A stretch of 64,000 nt of DNA from an uncultured Ruminococcus sp. (GCA_934359255.1 CAKRLG010000003.1:62001-126000), one strand, 5' to 3'; numbered from the stretch's first letter, positions 33,715-43,968 are shown. Notes: generated from the sequence alone by a model not told the origin. Numbers and translations: made by a program.

Positions 33715-34761
33715 TTAAATACCGGACATAATGCCCATCAGAGGAAGCATTACAGACAACAGAATAATACCGACGATCAGAGAAAGTCCGATGATCAGGG
33801 AAGGCTCCAGAACCGCCAGTGTGTTACTGATCCGGGTATCGATTTCTTCCTGATACATATCAGACACCTGCTTCATCACCTGATCCATAGAACCTGTTTT
33901 TTGCCCGATCGATGCCAGGCGAGCGTAGGTACCGGTGAGGATTCCGGAGGAAAACAAAGCATGTGAAAGATCTTCACCCTCATTCACCTGTTTTTGGCAA
34001 GCCTCCAGTTTTACCTGAAAATCAGGATCCTGATTCAACATGGCGGCAAGTTCCAGACCCCGCTCCGGGGTCAGTCCGCTTCGAAGTGCCAGATTCATCA
34101 CATCGGCAAACCGACAGCCGGCCTGTTGCTGTGCCATAGACGAAAAGAAACGAAAATGTTTCGCGAATTTCGCAAGTGCAGCCTTTCCTGTCTCCGTGCG
34201 GCTTCCGAAGAATAACGCAGCGGCGATGGCGGCAAGAAGAATTACTAAAACGACAGAATAACGGTTGATAGCGTTACCGATATGCATCAGTGCACCGGAA
34301 ACGCCGGTCATTTCGGTACCAAGCTGAACGAATACCTGGTTAAAGATCGGCATGACTTTTACGAGAAGTACAAGAATGACGACAAGCATCATACCGATCA
34401 TGATCATCGGGTAAGTCACAGCGTTGCGGATACTTTTGGCGATACTGTCTTCCCGTTCATAGTGTTCGCTTAATGCGGACATTACCTCATCCAGTGTACC
34501 GGTTTCCTCGCCGATTTGTACCATATGGACGAGATAAGAAGGAAATAGACCGGTTTCTTTCAGGGAAAGAGAAAAATCTGCGGTTTCCTGCAGAGTATCC
34601 AGAATTTGACGGAGAATATCTTTTTCCCGGTCGGAAGTGGAATCTTCCAGCATGATGGTGATTCCTTCCAGCGGTGAGATACCGGAGTGAAGGATCATCG
34701 CCATCTGAGAACAGAAACCGGAAAGCTCCGGGTTGAAAAATGGCTGTTGTTTTTTATTCAT
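33715..34761 (-). CDS. Type II secretion / type IV pilus inner-membrane platform protein (GspF/PilC)
   Basis: A 348-residue member of the GspF/PilC family. Two related cytoplasmic domains, beginning ELSGFCSQMAMILHSGISPLEGI and CRFADVMNLALRSGLTPERGLELA, are each followed by a membrane segment; the last helix is EPSLIIGLSLIVGIILLSVMLPLM. The motif GEETGTLDEVM and its second copy GQKTGSMDQVM are family hallmarks. It organises pilus assembly together with a cytoplasmic ATPase. The operon continues into the pseudopilin genes; upstream lies the transglutaminase lipoprotein gene (sixteen-base gap). Confidence 0.92.
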   Translation of the reverse strand: MNKKQQPFFNPELSGFCSQMAMILHSGISPLEGITIMLEDSTSDREKDILRQILDTLQETADFSLSLKETGLFPSYLVHMVQIGEETGTLDEVMSALSEHYEREDSIAKSIRNAVTYPMIMIGMMLVVILVLLVKVMPIFNQVFVQLGTEMTGVSGALMHIGNAINRYSVVLVILLAAIAAALFFGSRTETGKAALAKFAKHFRFFSSMAQQQAGCRFADVMNLALRSGLTPERGLELAAMLNQDPDFQVKLEACQKQVNEGEDLSHALFSSGILTGTYARLASIGQKTGSMDQVMKQVSDMYQEEIDTRISNTLAVLEPSLIIGLSLIVGIILLSVMLPLMGIMSGI

Positions 34762-34776
34762 AAAAACCTCCCTGTA

Positions 34777-35736
34777 TCAGTAGGAATATTTTACAGTGTA
34801 GTTGCTGCCGTCGCCGATGTACTTTTTCACCGAAGAGGCACTGTTGCTGGCGGCCAGGGTGGGATCCATCAGGGACCAGTCCTTTCCGTCAAATTCTATG
34901 ATGTTATCCACCCAGCCGACCTCGTTGAGATAAACACTGATCCAGGCGTGATAGGCTTCCCCTGAGTATCCCACTTCCAGTTTTGTGGGAATATGCTGGG
35001 AACGAAGCAGTGCTGTCATAAGGGAAGCATAGTCAAAACATATACCTGTCCCCGACTCCATTGTGGCATCAGGATCCGGAATATAGCCGGATGCCACCGT
35101 TTCTGCTTTCTCTTTGTCGTAAGTAATATTTTCTATTACATAGTGGTAAACCTGCTGTACATAGTCCAGATCATCTGCAGAGTCATCAGACAGTGCCTGT
35201 CCCTTTTTGACTGTTTTGGAGTCTTTGGTAAACCAGACATACTGGTTGGGATAAAGATATGGCTGAAATTCATCTTTCAGAGTAACATCCAGGCTCTGAG
35301 AAAAAATCAGAGCATATTTATCATCGGTGACATTTTCGTAGAGGTCTGCCTGATAAGTGCCGTTGCTTCCGGATAATGGGAAAGTCTCATAACTTCCGTA
35401 GGAATCCGGGTTCAGTGTGTAAGTGTATACTGTGCCGTCCGGGGTGGTGATCTGTAACTTTACTTTGGAAACTTTGCCGTTGTAACAAAGCATAAGATAG
35501 CCGTTTTCTGTGTGGGAGGCATCCAGAGATGTGGTTTCGTCTCCGTACACAACAGTCTGACTGGCTTCCGGTGTGCAGACATCGGTGTAAGTTTCACGGG
35601 AAGTTGTTTTTGCATCACCTTTTGTTTCGTTAGCTGTCTGTTTTCCGGGTGAGGAGCCAGAGGAACAGCCGGAGAGAGGAAAAAGAGTCAGCAAAAAAAG
35701 AAGCAGAAGATAAATGGTACGCTGTTTTGTTATCAT
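34777..35736 (-). CDS. Transglutaminase-like lipoprotein
   Basis: A 319-residue exported lipoprotein: signal peptide with lipobox LSGC (cysteine near residue 24), Ser/Thr-rich linker, a beta domain and a C-terminal transglutaminase-like fold. The Cys-His-Asp triad is visible in GICFDYASL, YHAWISVY and WSLMDPTL. Such domains act as cysteine proteases or transamidases at the cell surface. Its place directly before the GspF/PilC gene, with the same direction and a short gap, suggests a role in pilus maturation or surface anchoring, which is inference. Confidence 0.85.
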   Translation of the reverse strand: MITKQRTIYLLLLFLLTLFPLSGCSSGSSPGKQTANETKGDAKTTSRETYTDVCTPEASQTVVYGDETTSLDASHTENGYLMLCYNGKVSKVKLQITTPDGTVYTYTLNPDSYGSYETFPLSGSNGTYQADLYENVTDDKYALIFSQSLDVTLKDEFQPYLYPNQYVWFTKDSKTVKKGQALSDDSADDLDYVQQVYHYVIENITYDKEKAETVASGYIPDPDATMESGTGICFDYASLMTALLRSQHIPTKLEVGYSGEAYHAWISVYLNEVGWVDNIIEFDGKDWSLMDPTLAASNSASSVKKYIGDGSNYTVKYSY

Positions 35737-35873
35737 TTGTATCGCCTGTAAACTCCTTTCCTCTGTTATGTACTCCCGGAGTCTTTCCGCATTCTTTCAT
35801 AAATCAGATACAGAAAACTTCCGGGAGGATATGATGATTGGTTTTAGTATAGCATTTTTTGGGGGAGAATGCA

Positions 35874-37730
35874 TCAGGTTTTATATTGAGTGAGTATCCA
35901 TTGTTTCAGAATCGGGAACTGGCAGGGACCGGCAGAGAGCACTTTCTGATGAAAACTGTGAAGATGAAAACTGTCACCGGCAAGCTCACGGGCTTCCTGT
36001 TGCAGATCAAGAAACTGCAGATAACCAAGGTAATATTTCAGATAATTGGCGGGATCTTCCACGATTACCTGATAGACCTCTTTCTGAATGGCATTGTCTG
36101 TAATTCCAAGCTGGGACAGGAAGGTGGCGCAGCGTTCCTGATTCCAGCTGTTATAGTGGATTGTGGTATCGAGAAGAGACATCATACAAAGATTCAGAGA
36201 GCGGTTAAGCCAGGCAAGCCGGCCGTCCATGGAATCCGGCTGATAATAAGTATAGGCAAAGGATTCAGCATAAGTTGCCCATCCTTCCACGTAACCACCC
36301 ATGGCCGGAAGGTACCGGACGGGATCCGGGCTGGAAGAAGCGAAGGTGATCGTCTGATAAAGATGCCCCGGAAATCCTTCGTGTGCCAGAGTAGTATATA
36401 GTTCCAGACCACTCATATTTGCGTGTCGGTTAATGTAGATGTCATTGGGACTTAAAGTGTCTATGGGTGGTGTCAGGTAAAATGCCGGACTCAGATGTTC
36501 CTCCAGATCCGGATGCACATATTTGACTTCGTAGGAGGTGGAAGGAACAGCCGGAAAATCGGCCTGTATCTGTTTTTGCAGATCCTTCAGAATCTGTTCG
36601 GGAGAAGTTTCGGCGGTGGAGGGGGTAGAAGTAAAGGAAAGCCCGGAAGCAGCATCGATCAGCCCGGCAGAAAATGAGAATATCCCGGAGGGTGTCCCGG
36701 TTTGCGCTTTGGATATCGGAAGAAATACATCCTTTGTGAAAGTCGGTGTGGCAGTGCTGCTTCCCATAAGTTTTGCGGCAAGGGAGAGATCGTTTTGAAA
36801 TTGGTGGATCAGGCGGGACTGGATCTCAGGTACGGTGTCGTAGACACCACAGCTGCTTTTGATTAGGTATTCGTAGTAGGCTTTACCACCGGTGAACTGG
36901 CAGAGTCCTCCGGGATTTTTTCCGCTTCCTTTCAGCAGATATAGACCATCGATCAGAGACTGATAAGCAGGAAGTACCTGACCGGTGAGAATCTGGTTGT
37001 GCAGTTTCTGATAGGCTGCCTTTTTTTGCTCAGAGATGCCGGAAATAGACTGGATCTTTTCGGAAAAGGCGGAGTCCAGGTAATTATCGTCGGGATTTTT
37101 GATAAACGTGCTGCATTGACTGATGATGCGGTCTGCAGTGGTATCACTCATGAAAGTACCGTTTTGTGCTTTCAGTTTTTCAAAAGAAAGGATGCTTTCG
37201 AGATAACTGTCCACAGACGTAAGAAGCTTCAGGTAATTCCGGACATCGTCTTCTTTTCGGAAAGTGTATTCTGCAAGAAGAATGGGGAGCTGAGCCTGGG
37301 TACCGAGGGAGGGACTTAAAGCTTCATCCAGAAGATATTGTCTGGCAGGAAGAAGCTGCGTTTCGTAGTAAAGAGAGAGAATCCGCTGAGTCAGCTGGTT
37401 ATCGGGACTGAGATCTCTGGTGGGAAAGGCATTTATCATGGTACGCCTGTTTTCAAGGAGAATCTTCTGACCGGAGAGCTGCGCGGGATCGAAGGTTCCG
37501 AGAGAGTGGGAATAATCTCTGATGCCGGCAGATTCCGGGTAGGCAAGTGTGTAGTGAAGGTTAAGTGGATTGCCGGATATGTCGGCGGTAAAGATGGTGT
37601 TGGTACAGGCGCGGAAGCGGCGATTGATGAAGTAAGAGTAGGTAAGAGTGCGCACCACAAGAAAGGTCAGAAAACAGAGCAGAAACAGAATGGGGATGAA
37701 GAATTTTTTGGAAAGTTTCGGACTACGCAT
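35874..37730 (-). CDS. DUF885 family predicted metallopeptidase, membrane-anchored
   Basis: A 618-residue protein with an N-terminal membrane anchor (FFIPILFLLCFLTFLVVRTLTY). The body is the helical DUF885 fold, with the zinc-type motif HEGFPGH and downstream GGYVEGWATYAES carrying the expected glutamate ligand. Family members are thought to be carboxypeptidase-like enzymes; the substrate is unknown. TGGAG precedes ATG 37730. It is separated by 137 bases from the transglutaminase gene, so it may or may not belong to the pilus operon. It is divergent from trxB. Confidence 0.85.
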   Translation of the reverse strand: MRSPKLSKKFFIPILFLLCFLTFLVVRTLTYSYFINRRFRACTNTIFTADISGNPLNLHYTLAYPESAGIRDYSHSLGTFDPAQLSGQKILLENRRTMINAFPTRDLSPDNQLTQRILSLYYETQLLPARQYLLDEALSPSLGTQAQLPILLAEYTFRKEDDVRNYLKLLTSVDSYLESILSFEKLKAQNGTFMSDTTADRIISQCSTFIKNPDDNYLDSAFSEKIQSISGISEQKKAAYQKLHNQILTGQVLPAYQSLIDGLYLLKGSGKNPGGLCQFTGGKAYYEYLIKSSCGVYDTVPEIQSRLIHQFQNDLSLAAKLMGSSTATPTFTKDVFLPISKAQTGTPSGIFSFSAGLIDAASGLSFTSTPSTAETSPEQILKDLQKQIQADFPAVPSTSYEVKYVHPDLEEHLSPAFYLTPPIDTLSPNDIYINRHANMSGLELYTTLAHEGFPGHLYQTITFASSSPDPVRYLPAMGGYVEGWATYAESFAYTYYQPDSMDGRLAWLNRSLNLCMMSLLDTTIHYNSWNQERCATFLSQLGITDNAIQKEVYQVIVEDPANYLKYYLGYLQFLDLQQEARELAGDSFHLHSFHQKVLSAGPCQFPILKQWILTQYKT

Positions 37731-37823
37731 AGGACTCCATGAGGGCGGGAATTACTATCAGTGTATGGGAATCAATGTTAAAATATGTTATAGTTGTTTC
37801 AGGACAGAAAGGAGACGAAGAGT

Positions 37824-38747
37824 ATGTGTGAGAATGTGTATGATATGATTATTGTAGGTTCCGGACCGGCGGGGTTGACGGCAGGGATTTATGGGAAACG
37901 TGCCGGTTTGAAGGTGGTTATTCTGGAGAGCGGGTTTATTCAGGGCGGTCAGATTGTGAATACCTATGAGGTGGATAATTATCCGGGGATGCCGGGAATC
38001 AGTGGACTGGAACTGGCAGAAAAGTTGAAGGAGCACGTGACCGGGCTTGGCGTAGAGATTGCGAGAGGAAAGGTGAAAGGAATTTCACCGGACGGAGAGT
38101 GGAAGATCGTGCACACAAAGAAGGCGGATTATCGTGGTAAGACGGTTATTTTGGCGGCGGGTGCGGTTCATCGGAAGCTGGAAGTTCCCGGAGAGGAAGA
38201 ACTGACCGGGATGGGAGTCTCTTACTGTGCTACCTGTGACGGGGCATTCTTTAAAGATAAGACGGTGGCTGTTGTCGGCGGCGGGGATGTGGCTGTGGAA
38301 GATGCGATTTTCCTGGCGAGAGGCTGTAAACAGGTGTATCTGATTCACCGGAGAGATCAGCTGCGGGCGGCACAGGTGTTACAGGATGCGCTGAAAGATT
38401 TCCACAATATTACCTGTATCTGGGATACCACGGTGGAAAAAATTGGCGGAGAGCAGCAAGTGCAGTGGATAACTCTGAAACAGACAAAGACCGGAGAAGA
38501 GTATCAGCTGGATGTGGATGGTGTCTTTATTGCAGTGGGAACCGTACCGGATACCGGTTTTGTAAAGGAACTGGTAGATTTGGATGAGTATGGATACATC
38601 AAAGCCGGCGAGGATGGAAGAACCAGTGTGTCGGGTATCTACGCAGCGGGAGACATCAGAACCAAGGAACTGCGCCAGATTATTACAGCAGCTGCTGACG
38701 GAGCAAACTGTGTGAATTCCGTGCAGCAGGATCTGTATAAAAGATAA
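37824..38747 (+). CDS. trxB: Thioredoxin reductase-like flavoprotein
   Basis: A 307-residue NADPH-dependent flavoprotein. FAD motif VGSGPAGLTAG (residues 11-21), redox-active CATC (Cys135, Cys138), NADPH motif VGGGDVAVEDA and the C-terminal FAD motif IYAAGDIR are all present. It should reduce thioredoxin. Start ATG 37824 has AAAGGAGACG ahead; the open frame begins ten codons earlier without a ribosome site. No thioredoxin gene is adjacent. The gene is followed by a 468-base gap with DnaA boxes. Confidence 0.93.
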   Translation: MCENVYDMIIVGSGPAGLTAGIYGKRAGLKVVILESGFIQGGQIVNTYEVDNYPGMPGISGLELAEKLKEHVTGLGVEIARGKVKGISPDGEWKIVHTKKADYRGKTVILAAGAVHRKLEVPGEEELTGMGVSYCATCDGAFFKDKTVAVVGGGDVAVEDAIFLARGCKQVYLIHRRDQLRAAQVLQDALKDFHNITCIWDTTVEKIGGEQQVQWITLKQTKTGEEYQLDVDGVFIAVGTVPDTGFVKELVDLDEYGYIKAGEDGRTSVSGIYAAGDIRTKELRQIITAAADGANCVNSVQQDLYKR

Positions 38748-38911
38748 CAGAAGCGGAAATGAATATGAAAACAGCCATGAGGATGTCCTATGTGAAAATA
38801 CTGCTGAGAAACCTGTGAAAACAGCGATAAAAAGGGGCTTTTGTTAAAAAGTACTAAGTTGTGTCTGAAATTCACACAATTAAGGTGGATAGTGAAAAAG
38901 TTATACTCGAG

Positions 38912-39044
38912 TTATCCACATAGGAAAATACTGGAAATGCCGTAAAATCAAGTTATACACAAAGTTATCCACTTTATCCACATTTTTTCGTGTGGACAAC
39001 CGCGATTTACATAACGAAAAAGGAAACAAATGTTTTGTGAATAA
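38912..39044. other. Cluster of DnaA boxes in AT-rich intergenic DNA
   Basis: Matches to TTATNCACA: 38912-38920 (TTATCCACA), 38953-38961 (TTATACACA), 38974-38982 (TTATCCACA) and, on the other strand, 39036-39044. Near matches are TTATCCACT (38965-38973) and TGTGGACAA (38991-38999). The whole gap 38748-39195 is rich in A and T and has no gene. No dnaA or dnaN lies in the window, so this is a DnaA-binding cluster rather than a proven origin. Confidence 0.7.
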
Positions 39045-39195
39045 GTGATAAATCGATGTTTCGACAAAAAGAGTGTGGAAAATCTATTGACTTTTTTATA
39101 GTCAAATAGTGGAGAAAAATGTAGTGAATTTTCAAACAATTCACAGAAAACATGTTTTGTGTGAAGGAGAGAATTTGTCACGTTTTATCTTGTCA

Positions 39196-39230
39196 ACGAA
39201 AAAAGAAGCCAGGGTTTACTCCCCAGCTTC
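39196..39230 (-). terminator. Terminator of the V-type ATPase operon, overlapping the last stop codon
   Basis: On the minus strand AAGCTGGGG (39229-39221) pairs with CCCTGGCTT (39214-39206) with two G-T pairs, followed by TTTTTTC. The stop codon of subunit D (39216-39218) lies in the loop. Confidence 0.75.
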
Positions 39231-39839
39231 TTTCATTCTCTTGATCACTTTCAGTCTCGTAAATTCTTCTCTCTCCTTCTCCTCTAACGCATTACTGATA
39301 TCCTTCGTCAGCTGCTCATAATGAGGAATCGTGATATTCTTCAGCGCGTTTGCCCGCTTCTGCGTCTTCTTGATATTCGCTGCCAGCCGGTACGCTGCAT
39401 TTTCTACCATGGAAAGTCGGATCGTCAGTTCCTTCACCTTCTCAAATGCCTGCTTTGCCGCATCCAGAGACTCCTTCGTACTGTAAAACGCATACGTCGG
39501 GGCATCCCCGGAAGATTCCGATTCCACCAACGGAATCTCCGTACCCATGATACTTCTGGTCTTGATACGGATCGAATCCTCAATGGGAACTGTATAAGAA
39601 ATCGTCTGTACCGTATTAATACCGATTTCCATATTTGCCCGCTGCAACGCCCCATATGCCTCACGGAAGGTCACATCGATCTGTGACTGGATACCCTTCG
39701 CCTCGTCGATCAGGTTCATCATTTCACGGATCAGGATATTTCGCTTCTTATCCATCAGATCAAATCCCTGGAGAGAAAGAGCCAGAGAATTCTTGGCAAG
39801 GATCAGATTTCCCTTGGTAGGGAAGGTATTTGGATCCAT
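39216..39839 (-). CDS. atpD: V-type ATPase subunit D
   Basis: A 207-residue coiled-coil subunit forming the central rotor shaft of the V1/A1 motor. The start MDPNTFPTKGNLILAKNSLALSLQGFDLMDKKRNIL is the family signature (PTKxxL...L...LLxxKRxxL), and a C-terminal coiled coil ends KRMKEAGE. It is the last gene of the operon. The protein is encoded thirteen bases after the stop of subunit B. Confidence 0.95.
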   Translation of the reverse strand: MDPNTFPTKGNLILAKNSLALSLQGFDLMDKKRNILIREMMNLIDEAKGIQSQIDVTFREAYGALQRANMEIGINTVQTISYTVPIEDSIRIKTRSIMGTEIPLVESESSGDAPTYAFYSTKESLDAAKQAFEKVKELTIRLSMVENAAYRLAANIKKTQKRANALKNITIPHYEQLTKDISNALEEKEREEFTRLKVIKRMKEAGE

Positions 39840-39852
39840 AAAATCCCCCCTT

Positions 39853-41280
39853 TTATTCCATCATAGACTGTGCGTCAGAGACAGCCTGTTCCACAAGGTC
39901 AATATCGGTTGGCTGATAGTACTGATTCAGAACTTTGGTATCGATACGGTCAAGTTCTTCTTTTGGAAGCAGGCCAAGCAGCTTCCAGCCGATATCCAGT
40001 GTTTCGGTGATCGTACGGTTTTCCATCGGGCCCTGTCCGACAAACTCACGCTCAAAGGCATTACCGAAGATCAGATACTTTTTATCCAGAGGAGAAAGTT
40101 CATCTTCACCGATAACGGAAGCCAGCGCTCTGGCATCTCCTACTTTTGCGTAGCAGGAAAACAGCTGGTTTGCCACATCCTGATGATCTTCTCTGGTATA
40201 TCCCTTACCGATACCATCCTTCATCAGACGGGACAGGGACGGCAGTACGTTGATCGGTGGATAGATCGCCTGTCCGTGAAGCTGTCGGTCCAGAACGATC
40301 TGACCTTCGGTGATATATCCGGTCAGGTCAGGGATCGGGTGGGTGATATCGTCGTTTGGCATGGTCAGGATCGGAATCTGTGTAACCGATCCGGTGCCGC
40401 CCTGTACGATACCGGCACGCTCATAAAGGGTGGCCAGTTCACTGTAGAGGTAACCCGGATAACCCTTACGGGAAGGAATCTCACCCTTGGAGGAAGATAC
40501 CTCACGCATCGCCTCACAGAAAGAAGTAATATCGGTGAGGATGACCAGAATATGCATACCTTTTTCAAAAGCCAGATATTCAGCGGCGGTCAGCGCCACT
40601 TTCGGAGTGATCAGTCGCTCAACCACCGGATCATTTGCCAGGTTCAGATACATGACTACGTGGTCAGAAACACCGCTTTCCTCGAAGGTACGGCGGAAGA
40701 ACTCAGCCACGTCATATTTGACACCCATCGCTGCAAAAACGATGGCGAATTTTTCATCGGTATTGTCACCCAGAGAAGCCTGCTGTACGATCTGTGCGGC
40801 AAGCTGGTCATGGGGAAGACCATTTCCGGAGAAAATAGGAAGTTTCTGTCCGCGGATCAGAGTTGTCAGACCGTCGATGGCAGAGATGCCGGTACGGATA
40901 TAGTTACGCGGATATTCACGGGTGACCGGATTCAATGGCAGACCATTGATATTTGCTTTCGTGTCTGCCACGATCGGTCCAAGACCGTCGATCGGGTTGC
41001 CGATACCGTCGAAGGTACGTCCCAGGATCTTCTCCGAAAGACCGATCTCCATCGGGTGTCCGGTCAGACGGGTGTGGGTGTTGTCGAGGGACATGTTGTC
41101 GGATCCCTCAAAAACCTGGATCACAGCTTTGTCCTCATAGACCTCCACGATTCGTCCCAGTTTCTTTTCTTTTCCGTCGATGGTAAATTCTACGATTTCT
41201 TCATATGCTGCATTTTTGACACCCTCCAGAACTACCAGAGGACCATTGATTTCACTTAAGCCAAGATATTCAATTGCCAT
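39853..41280 (-). CDS. atpB: V-type ATPase subunit B (regulatory, non-catalytic)
   Basis: A 475-residue ATPase-fold subunit that alternates with subunit A in the V1 head. It keeps the family regions [38 protein letters not shown] and [17 protein letters not shown]. In place of the P-loop it has SGNGLPHD, so it binds nucleotide poorly and is not catalytic, as expected. Fourteen bases lie between the subunit A stop and ATG 41280. Confidence 0.96.
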   Translation of the reverse strand: MAIEYLGLSEINGPLVVLEGVKNAAYEEIVEFTIDGKEKKLGRIVEVYEDKAVIQVFEGSDNMSLDNTHTRLTGHPMEIGLSEKILGRTFDGIGNPIDGLGPIVADTKANINGLPLNPVTREYPRNYIRTGISAIDGLTTLIRGQKLPIFSGNGLPHDQLAAQIVQQASLGDNTDEKFAIVFAAMGVKYDVAEFFRRTFEESGVSDHVVMYLNLANDPVVERLITPKVALTAAEYLAFEKGMHILVILTDITSFCEAMREVSSSKGEIPSRKGYPGYLYSELATLYERAGIVQGGTGSVTQIPILTMPNDDITHPIPDLTGYITEGQIVLDRQLHGQAIYPPINVLPSLSRLMKDGIGKGYTREDHQDVANQLFSCYAKVGDARALASVIGEDELSPLDKKYLIFGNAFEREFVGQGPMENRTITETLDIGWKLLGLLPKEELDRIDTKVLNQYYQPTDIDLVEQAVSDAQSMME

Positions 41281-41293
41281 ACTTCCATCCTCC

Positions 41294-43060
41294 TTATCCG
41301 TTCTTTTCCAGTACTTTATCGTAGAAGGTATCTACTGCTTTTTTATAATCGTCAAACATTTCCAGTTTGTCGTTTGGCACATCGTACTTGATGGCGATGA
41401 TCTTTTCGAAAATATTGTCCTCTTTCAGGACAGACATAGGCATACCCATGGTTACCAGGGCTTTTGCTTTTTTATACAGGTATAAAATGATTTCCATCAT
41501 CTTATACTGTTTTTCCAATGGGACACAGGTATCATCTGCGTGGAATGCGTTCTGCTGTAAGAATCCCAGACGGATCACACGGGCGATCTCGAGGATCAGT
41601 TTCTGATCATCCGGAAGAACGTCGCTACCGATCAGTTTTACGATTTCCATCAGGCTGCTTTCTGTATTCAGAAGAGCCATGATCTGGTTTCTGAGATCGA
41701 TAAAGTTCTTATTTACATGGGTCTGATACCATGGTGCCAGATCGTTCAGATATTCGCTGTAACTGGTCAGCCAGTGGATCGCCGGGAAATGTCGTGCATA
41801 AGCCAGCGACTTGTCCAGTCCCCAGAAGCAGCGGACAAAACGTTTGGTATTCATCGTGACCGGTTCGGAGAAATCACCGCCCTGAGGGGATACAGCTCCG
41901 ATAATGGATACGCTTCCTTCGGTTCCGTTGAGATTTTCCATCATGCCTGCTCTTTCATAGAAGGCAGACAGACGGGAAGCCAGATAGGCCGGGAAACCTT
42001 CCTCTGCAGGCATCTCTTCCAGACGGCCGGAGAGTTCACGGAGGGCTTCTGCCCAACGGGAGGTGGAATCTGCCATAATAGCCACATCGTAACCCATATC
42101 ACGGTAATATTCTGCCAGCGTCAGACCGGTGTAGATGGAAGCCTCTCGGGCAGCCACCGGCATATTGGAGGTATTCGCGATCAGAGCCGTACGGTTCATC
42201 AGGGGATGCCCGGTCTTCGGATCCACCAGTTCTCCGAATTCTTCCAGAACCTGTGTCATCTCGTTTCCTCGCTCGCCGCAGCCGATATAGATGATAATAT
42301 CTGCATCGGACCACTTGGCGATCTGATGCTGGGTCATGGTTTTCCCGGTACCGAAACCACCGGGGACAGCGGCTGTACCGCCTTTTGCGATCGGGAACAT
42401 GGTATCCAGGATACGCTGACCGGTGATCAGTGGCTTGGATGCCGGGAAACGTCTTTTGGTCGGGCGGGGAACGCGGATCGGCCATTTCTGGCACAGGGAC
42501 AGTTCCTTGGTGGTTCCGTCGGCAAGCTCCAGTGTGACGATCGGATCCAGGATGGTGTAAGCGCCATCAGGGGCTGCTTTGATAACGGTTCCCTCCACAT
42601 TCGGCGGAACCATGGATCGATGAAGGATACTTGCGGTTTCCTGGGTTTCTGCGATGACGGTTCCTCCGGTCACATGATCGCCCTCGGAGACTGTCACATG
42701 AACATTCCATTTTTTGGAGGTATCCAGAGAATCAACGCTGACACCACGGGTGATATATTTGCCGGAGCGGGCAGCGATCTCACTTAGCGGACGCTCGATA
42801 CCGTCGAAAATGTTGTTCAGGATTCCGGGTCCCAGTGTTACGGAGATGGCATCACCGGTTCCCACAACTTCTGCGCCGGGTTTCAGGCCGGTGGTCTCCT
42901 CGAAGACCTGTACAGTGGTGGCTTTCTTTGACAGGGAGATGACTTCCCCTACCAGATGCTCCTCACCCACATGTACCATCTCAGACATACGAAGACCAGT
43001 ATTTCCCTGCAGGTAAATAACTGGTCCGTTGATTCCATAAATGATTCCTTTTTTATTCAT
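41294..43060 (-). CDS. atpA: V-type ATPase catalytic subunit A
   Basis: A 588-residue catalytic subunit. The P-loop GGFGTGKT is near residue 230; [33 protein letters not shown] and [19 protein letters not shown] are catalytic-site segments; the non-homologous insertion of V/A-type A subunits accounts for the length over F-type beta. The start overlaps subunit E by eight bases. Whether the enzyme pumps ions or makes ATP in this cell cannot be read from the sequence. Confidence 0.97.
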   Translation of the reverse strand: MNKKGIIYGINGPVIYLQGNTGLRMSEMVHVGEEHLVGEVISLSKKATTVQVFEETTGLKPGAEVVGTGDAISVTLGPGILNNIFDGIERPLSEIAARSGKYITRGVSVDSLDTSKKWNVHVTVSEGDHVTGGTVIAETQETASILHRSMVPPNVEGTVIKAAPDGAYTILDPIVTLELADGTTKELSLCQKWPIRVPRPTKRRFPASKPLITGQRILDTMFPIAKGGTAAVPGGFGTGKTMTQHQIAKWSDADIIIYIGCGERGNEMTQVLEEFGELVDPKTGHPLMNRTALIANTSNMPVAAREASIYTGLTLAEYYRDMGYDVAIMADSTSRWAEALRELSGRLEEMPAEEGFPAYLASRLSAFYERAGMMENLNGTEGSVSIIGAVSPQGGDFSEPVTMNTKRFVRCFWGLDKSLAYARHFPAIHWLTSYSEYLNDLAPWYQTHVNKNFIDLRNQIMALLNTESSLMEIVKLIGSDVLPDDQKLILEIARVIRLGFLQQNAFHADDTCVPLEKQYKMMEIILYLYKKAKALVTMGMPMSVLKEDNIFEKIIAIKYDVPNDKLEMFDDYKKAVDTFYDKVLEKNG

Positions 43061-43649
43061 CTGTCATACCTCCGGCAAAGACAAATTCTTCTTTTGCTTC
43101 CCTGAGTAAAGTAGCAAATGAGTTGTCTATCAATATATTTTTGGAGCGGATCACGGCGCGCATACCGCCCATGAAAGCTTCTCTGGATACTACCGGGGCA
43201 AAGCCGAAGCGTGCGGCAAGTTCCGGGATCCGGTTCTGATCTGCAGGATCAAGATAAACCACAAAGGCATCTTCTCCGGCAAAGTCGAGAGCTTCCTGGA
43301 TCCGCTGGGAGAGATATTCCAGATATTCCGGTGTGGAGCGAAACTGTGCAAGACGCTCCTCCACATCGTGAAACAGCTGCTGTTTGATCTCTTCGGTCTT
43401 ATCGGAAAGAAGACGGCGGTATTCCAGCTGTCTGGCAGAGACGGTTTTGTTGATCTCGCGTTTGAGATTGTCGGTTTCCGCCTGAATATGAGACTGAATC
43501 TGCCGTTCTTTGGTCTCTTTATGTTCCTGAAAAATCTTATCCAGGGCTTCCTGATGCTGTGTCTGCACCTGCTGTGCCTCCTGCATGGCACTGTCGATGG
43601 AGGCTGTATAAAAATGCTGTAATTTTTCTTCGATAGTCAATGTATTCAC
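43053..43649 (-). CDS. atpE: V-type ATPase subunit E (peripheral stalk)
   Basis: A 198-residue, strongly helical N-terminal half (residues 1-110: QHFYTASIDSAMQEAQQVQTQHQEALDKIFQEHKETKER) and a globular C-terminal half, as in subunit E of V/A-ATPases. It forms the peripheral stalk with the short coiled-coil subunit encoded by the first gene of the operon. Identity rests on topology and operon position, since the sequence of E is poorly conserved. Confidence 0.85.
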   Translation of the reverse strand: MNTLTIEEKLQHFYTASIDSAMQEAQQVQTQHQEALDKIFQEHKETKERQIQSHIQAETDNLKREINKTVSARQLEYRRLLSDKTEEIKQQLFHDVEERLAQFRSTPEYLEYLSQRIQEALDFAGEDAFVVYLDPADQNRIPELAARFGFAPVVSREAFMGGMRAVIRSKNILIDNSFATLLREAKEEFVFAGGMTDE

Positions 43650-43659
43650 CCTCTTTGAT

Positions 43660-43968
43660 TTATAGTTTTAGTCCAATGGCTTCGTTGACATAAGAGGTGA
43701 TAAAATCCGGTTTCCGGCCGGTACCGTGACGGTCGGGGATCTCCACGATGAGAGGTACCTTGTGATGGAGCTTCACCTCATCCACAATTTCCGGGAATTC
43801 TCTGCCGAACTTTTCTGTCAGCAGAAGGATCCCGATTTCTTTATCGGCCAGAGCCGTTTCCAGAGCGGTGCGCAGTTCTTCTCTCTCGTGCACCACCACA
43901 CCGTCCACCCCGGCGAGCCGCATGCCCGTCTGGGTGTCGATGTTGTCACTGATCAGATACATTTTCAT
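43660..43968 (-). CDS. atpF: V-type ATPase subunit F
   Basis: A 102-residue Rossmann-like subunit of the central stalk. MKMYLISDNIDTQTGMRLAGVDGVVV and IGILLLTEKFGREFPEIVDEV are the conserved segments of V/A-type F (NtpG in Enterococcus). Normal size. It lies between subunits K and E in the operon. Confidence 0.92.
   Translation of the reverse strand: MKMYLISDNIDTQTGMRLAGVDGVVVHEREELRTALETALADKEIGILLLTEKFGREFPEIVDEVKLHHKVPLIVEIPDRHGTGRKPDFITSYVNEAIGLKL

Noticed and set aside
38748-39195. Chromosomal origin oriC
   Set aside because: DnaA boxes are clear, but dnaA, dnaN and rpmH, which normally flank oriC in this group, are absent. Only a DnaA-box cluster is claimed.
39793-41259. 488-codon plus-strand frame across V-type subunit B
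   Set aside because: A shadow of the certain minus-strand ATPase gene; the translated text has no family features.
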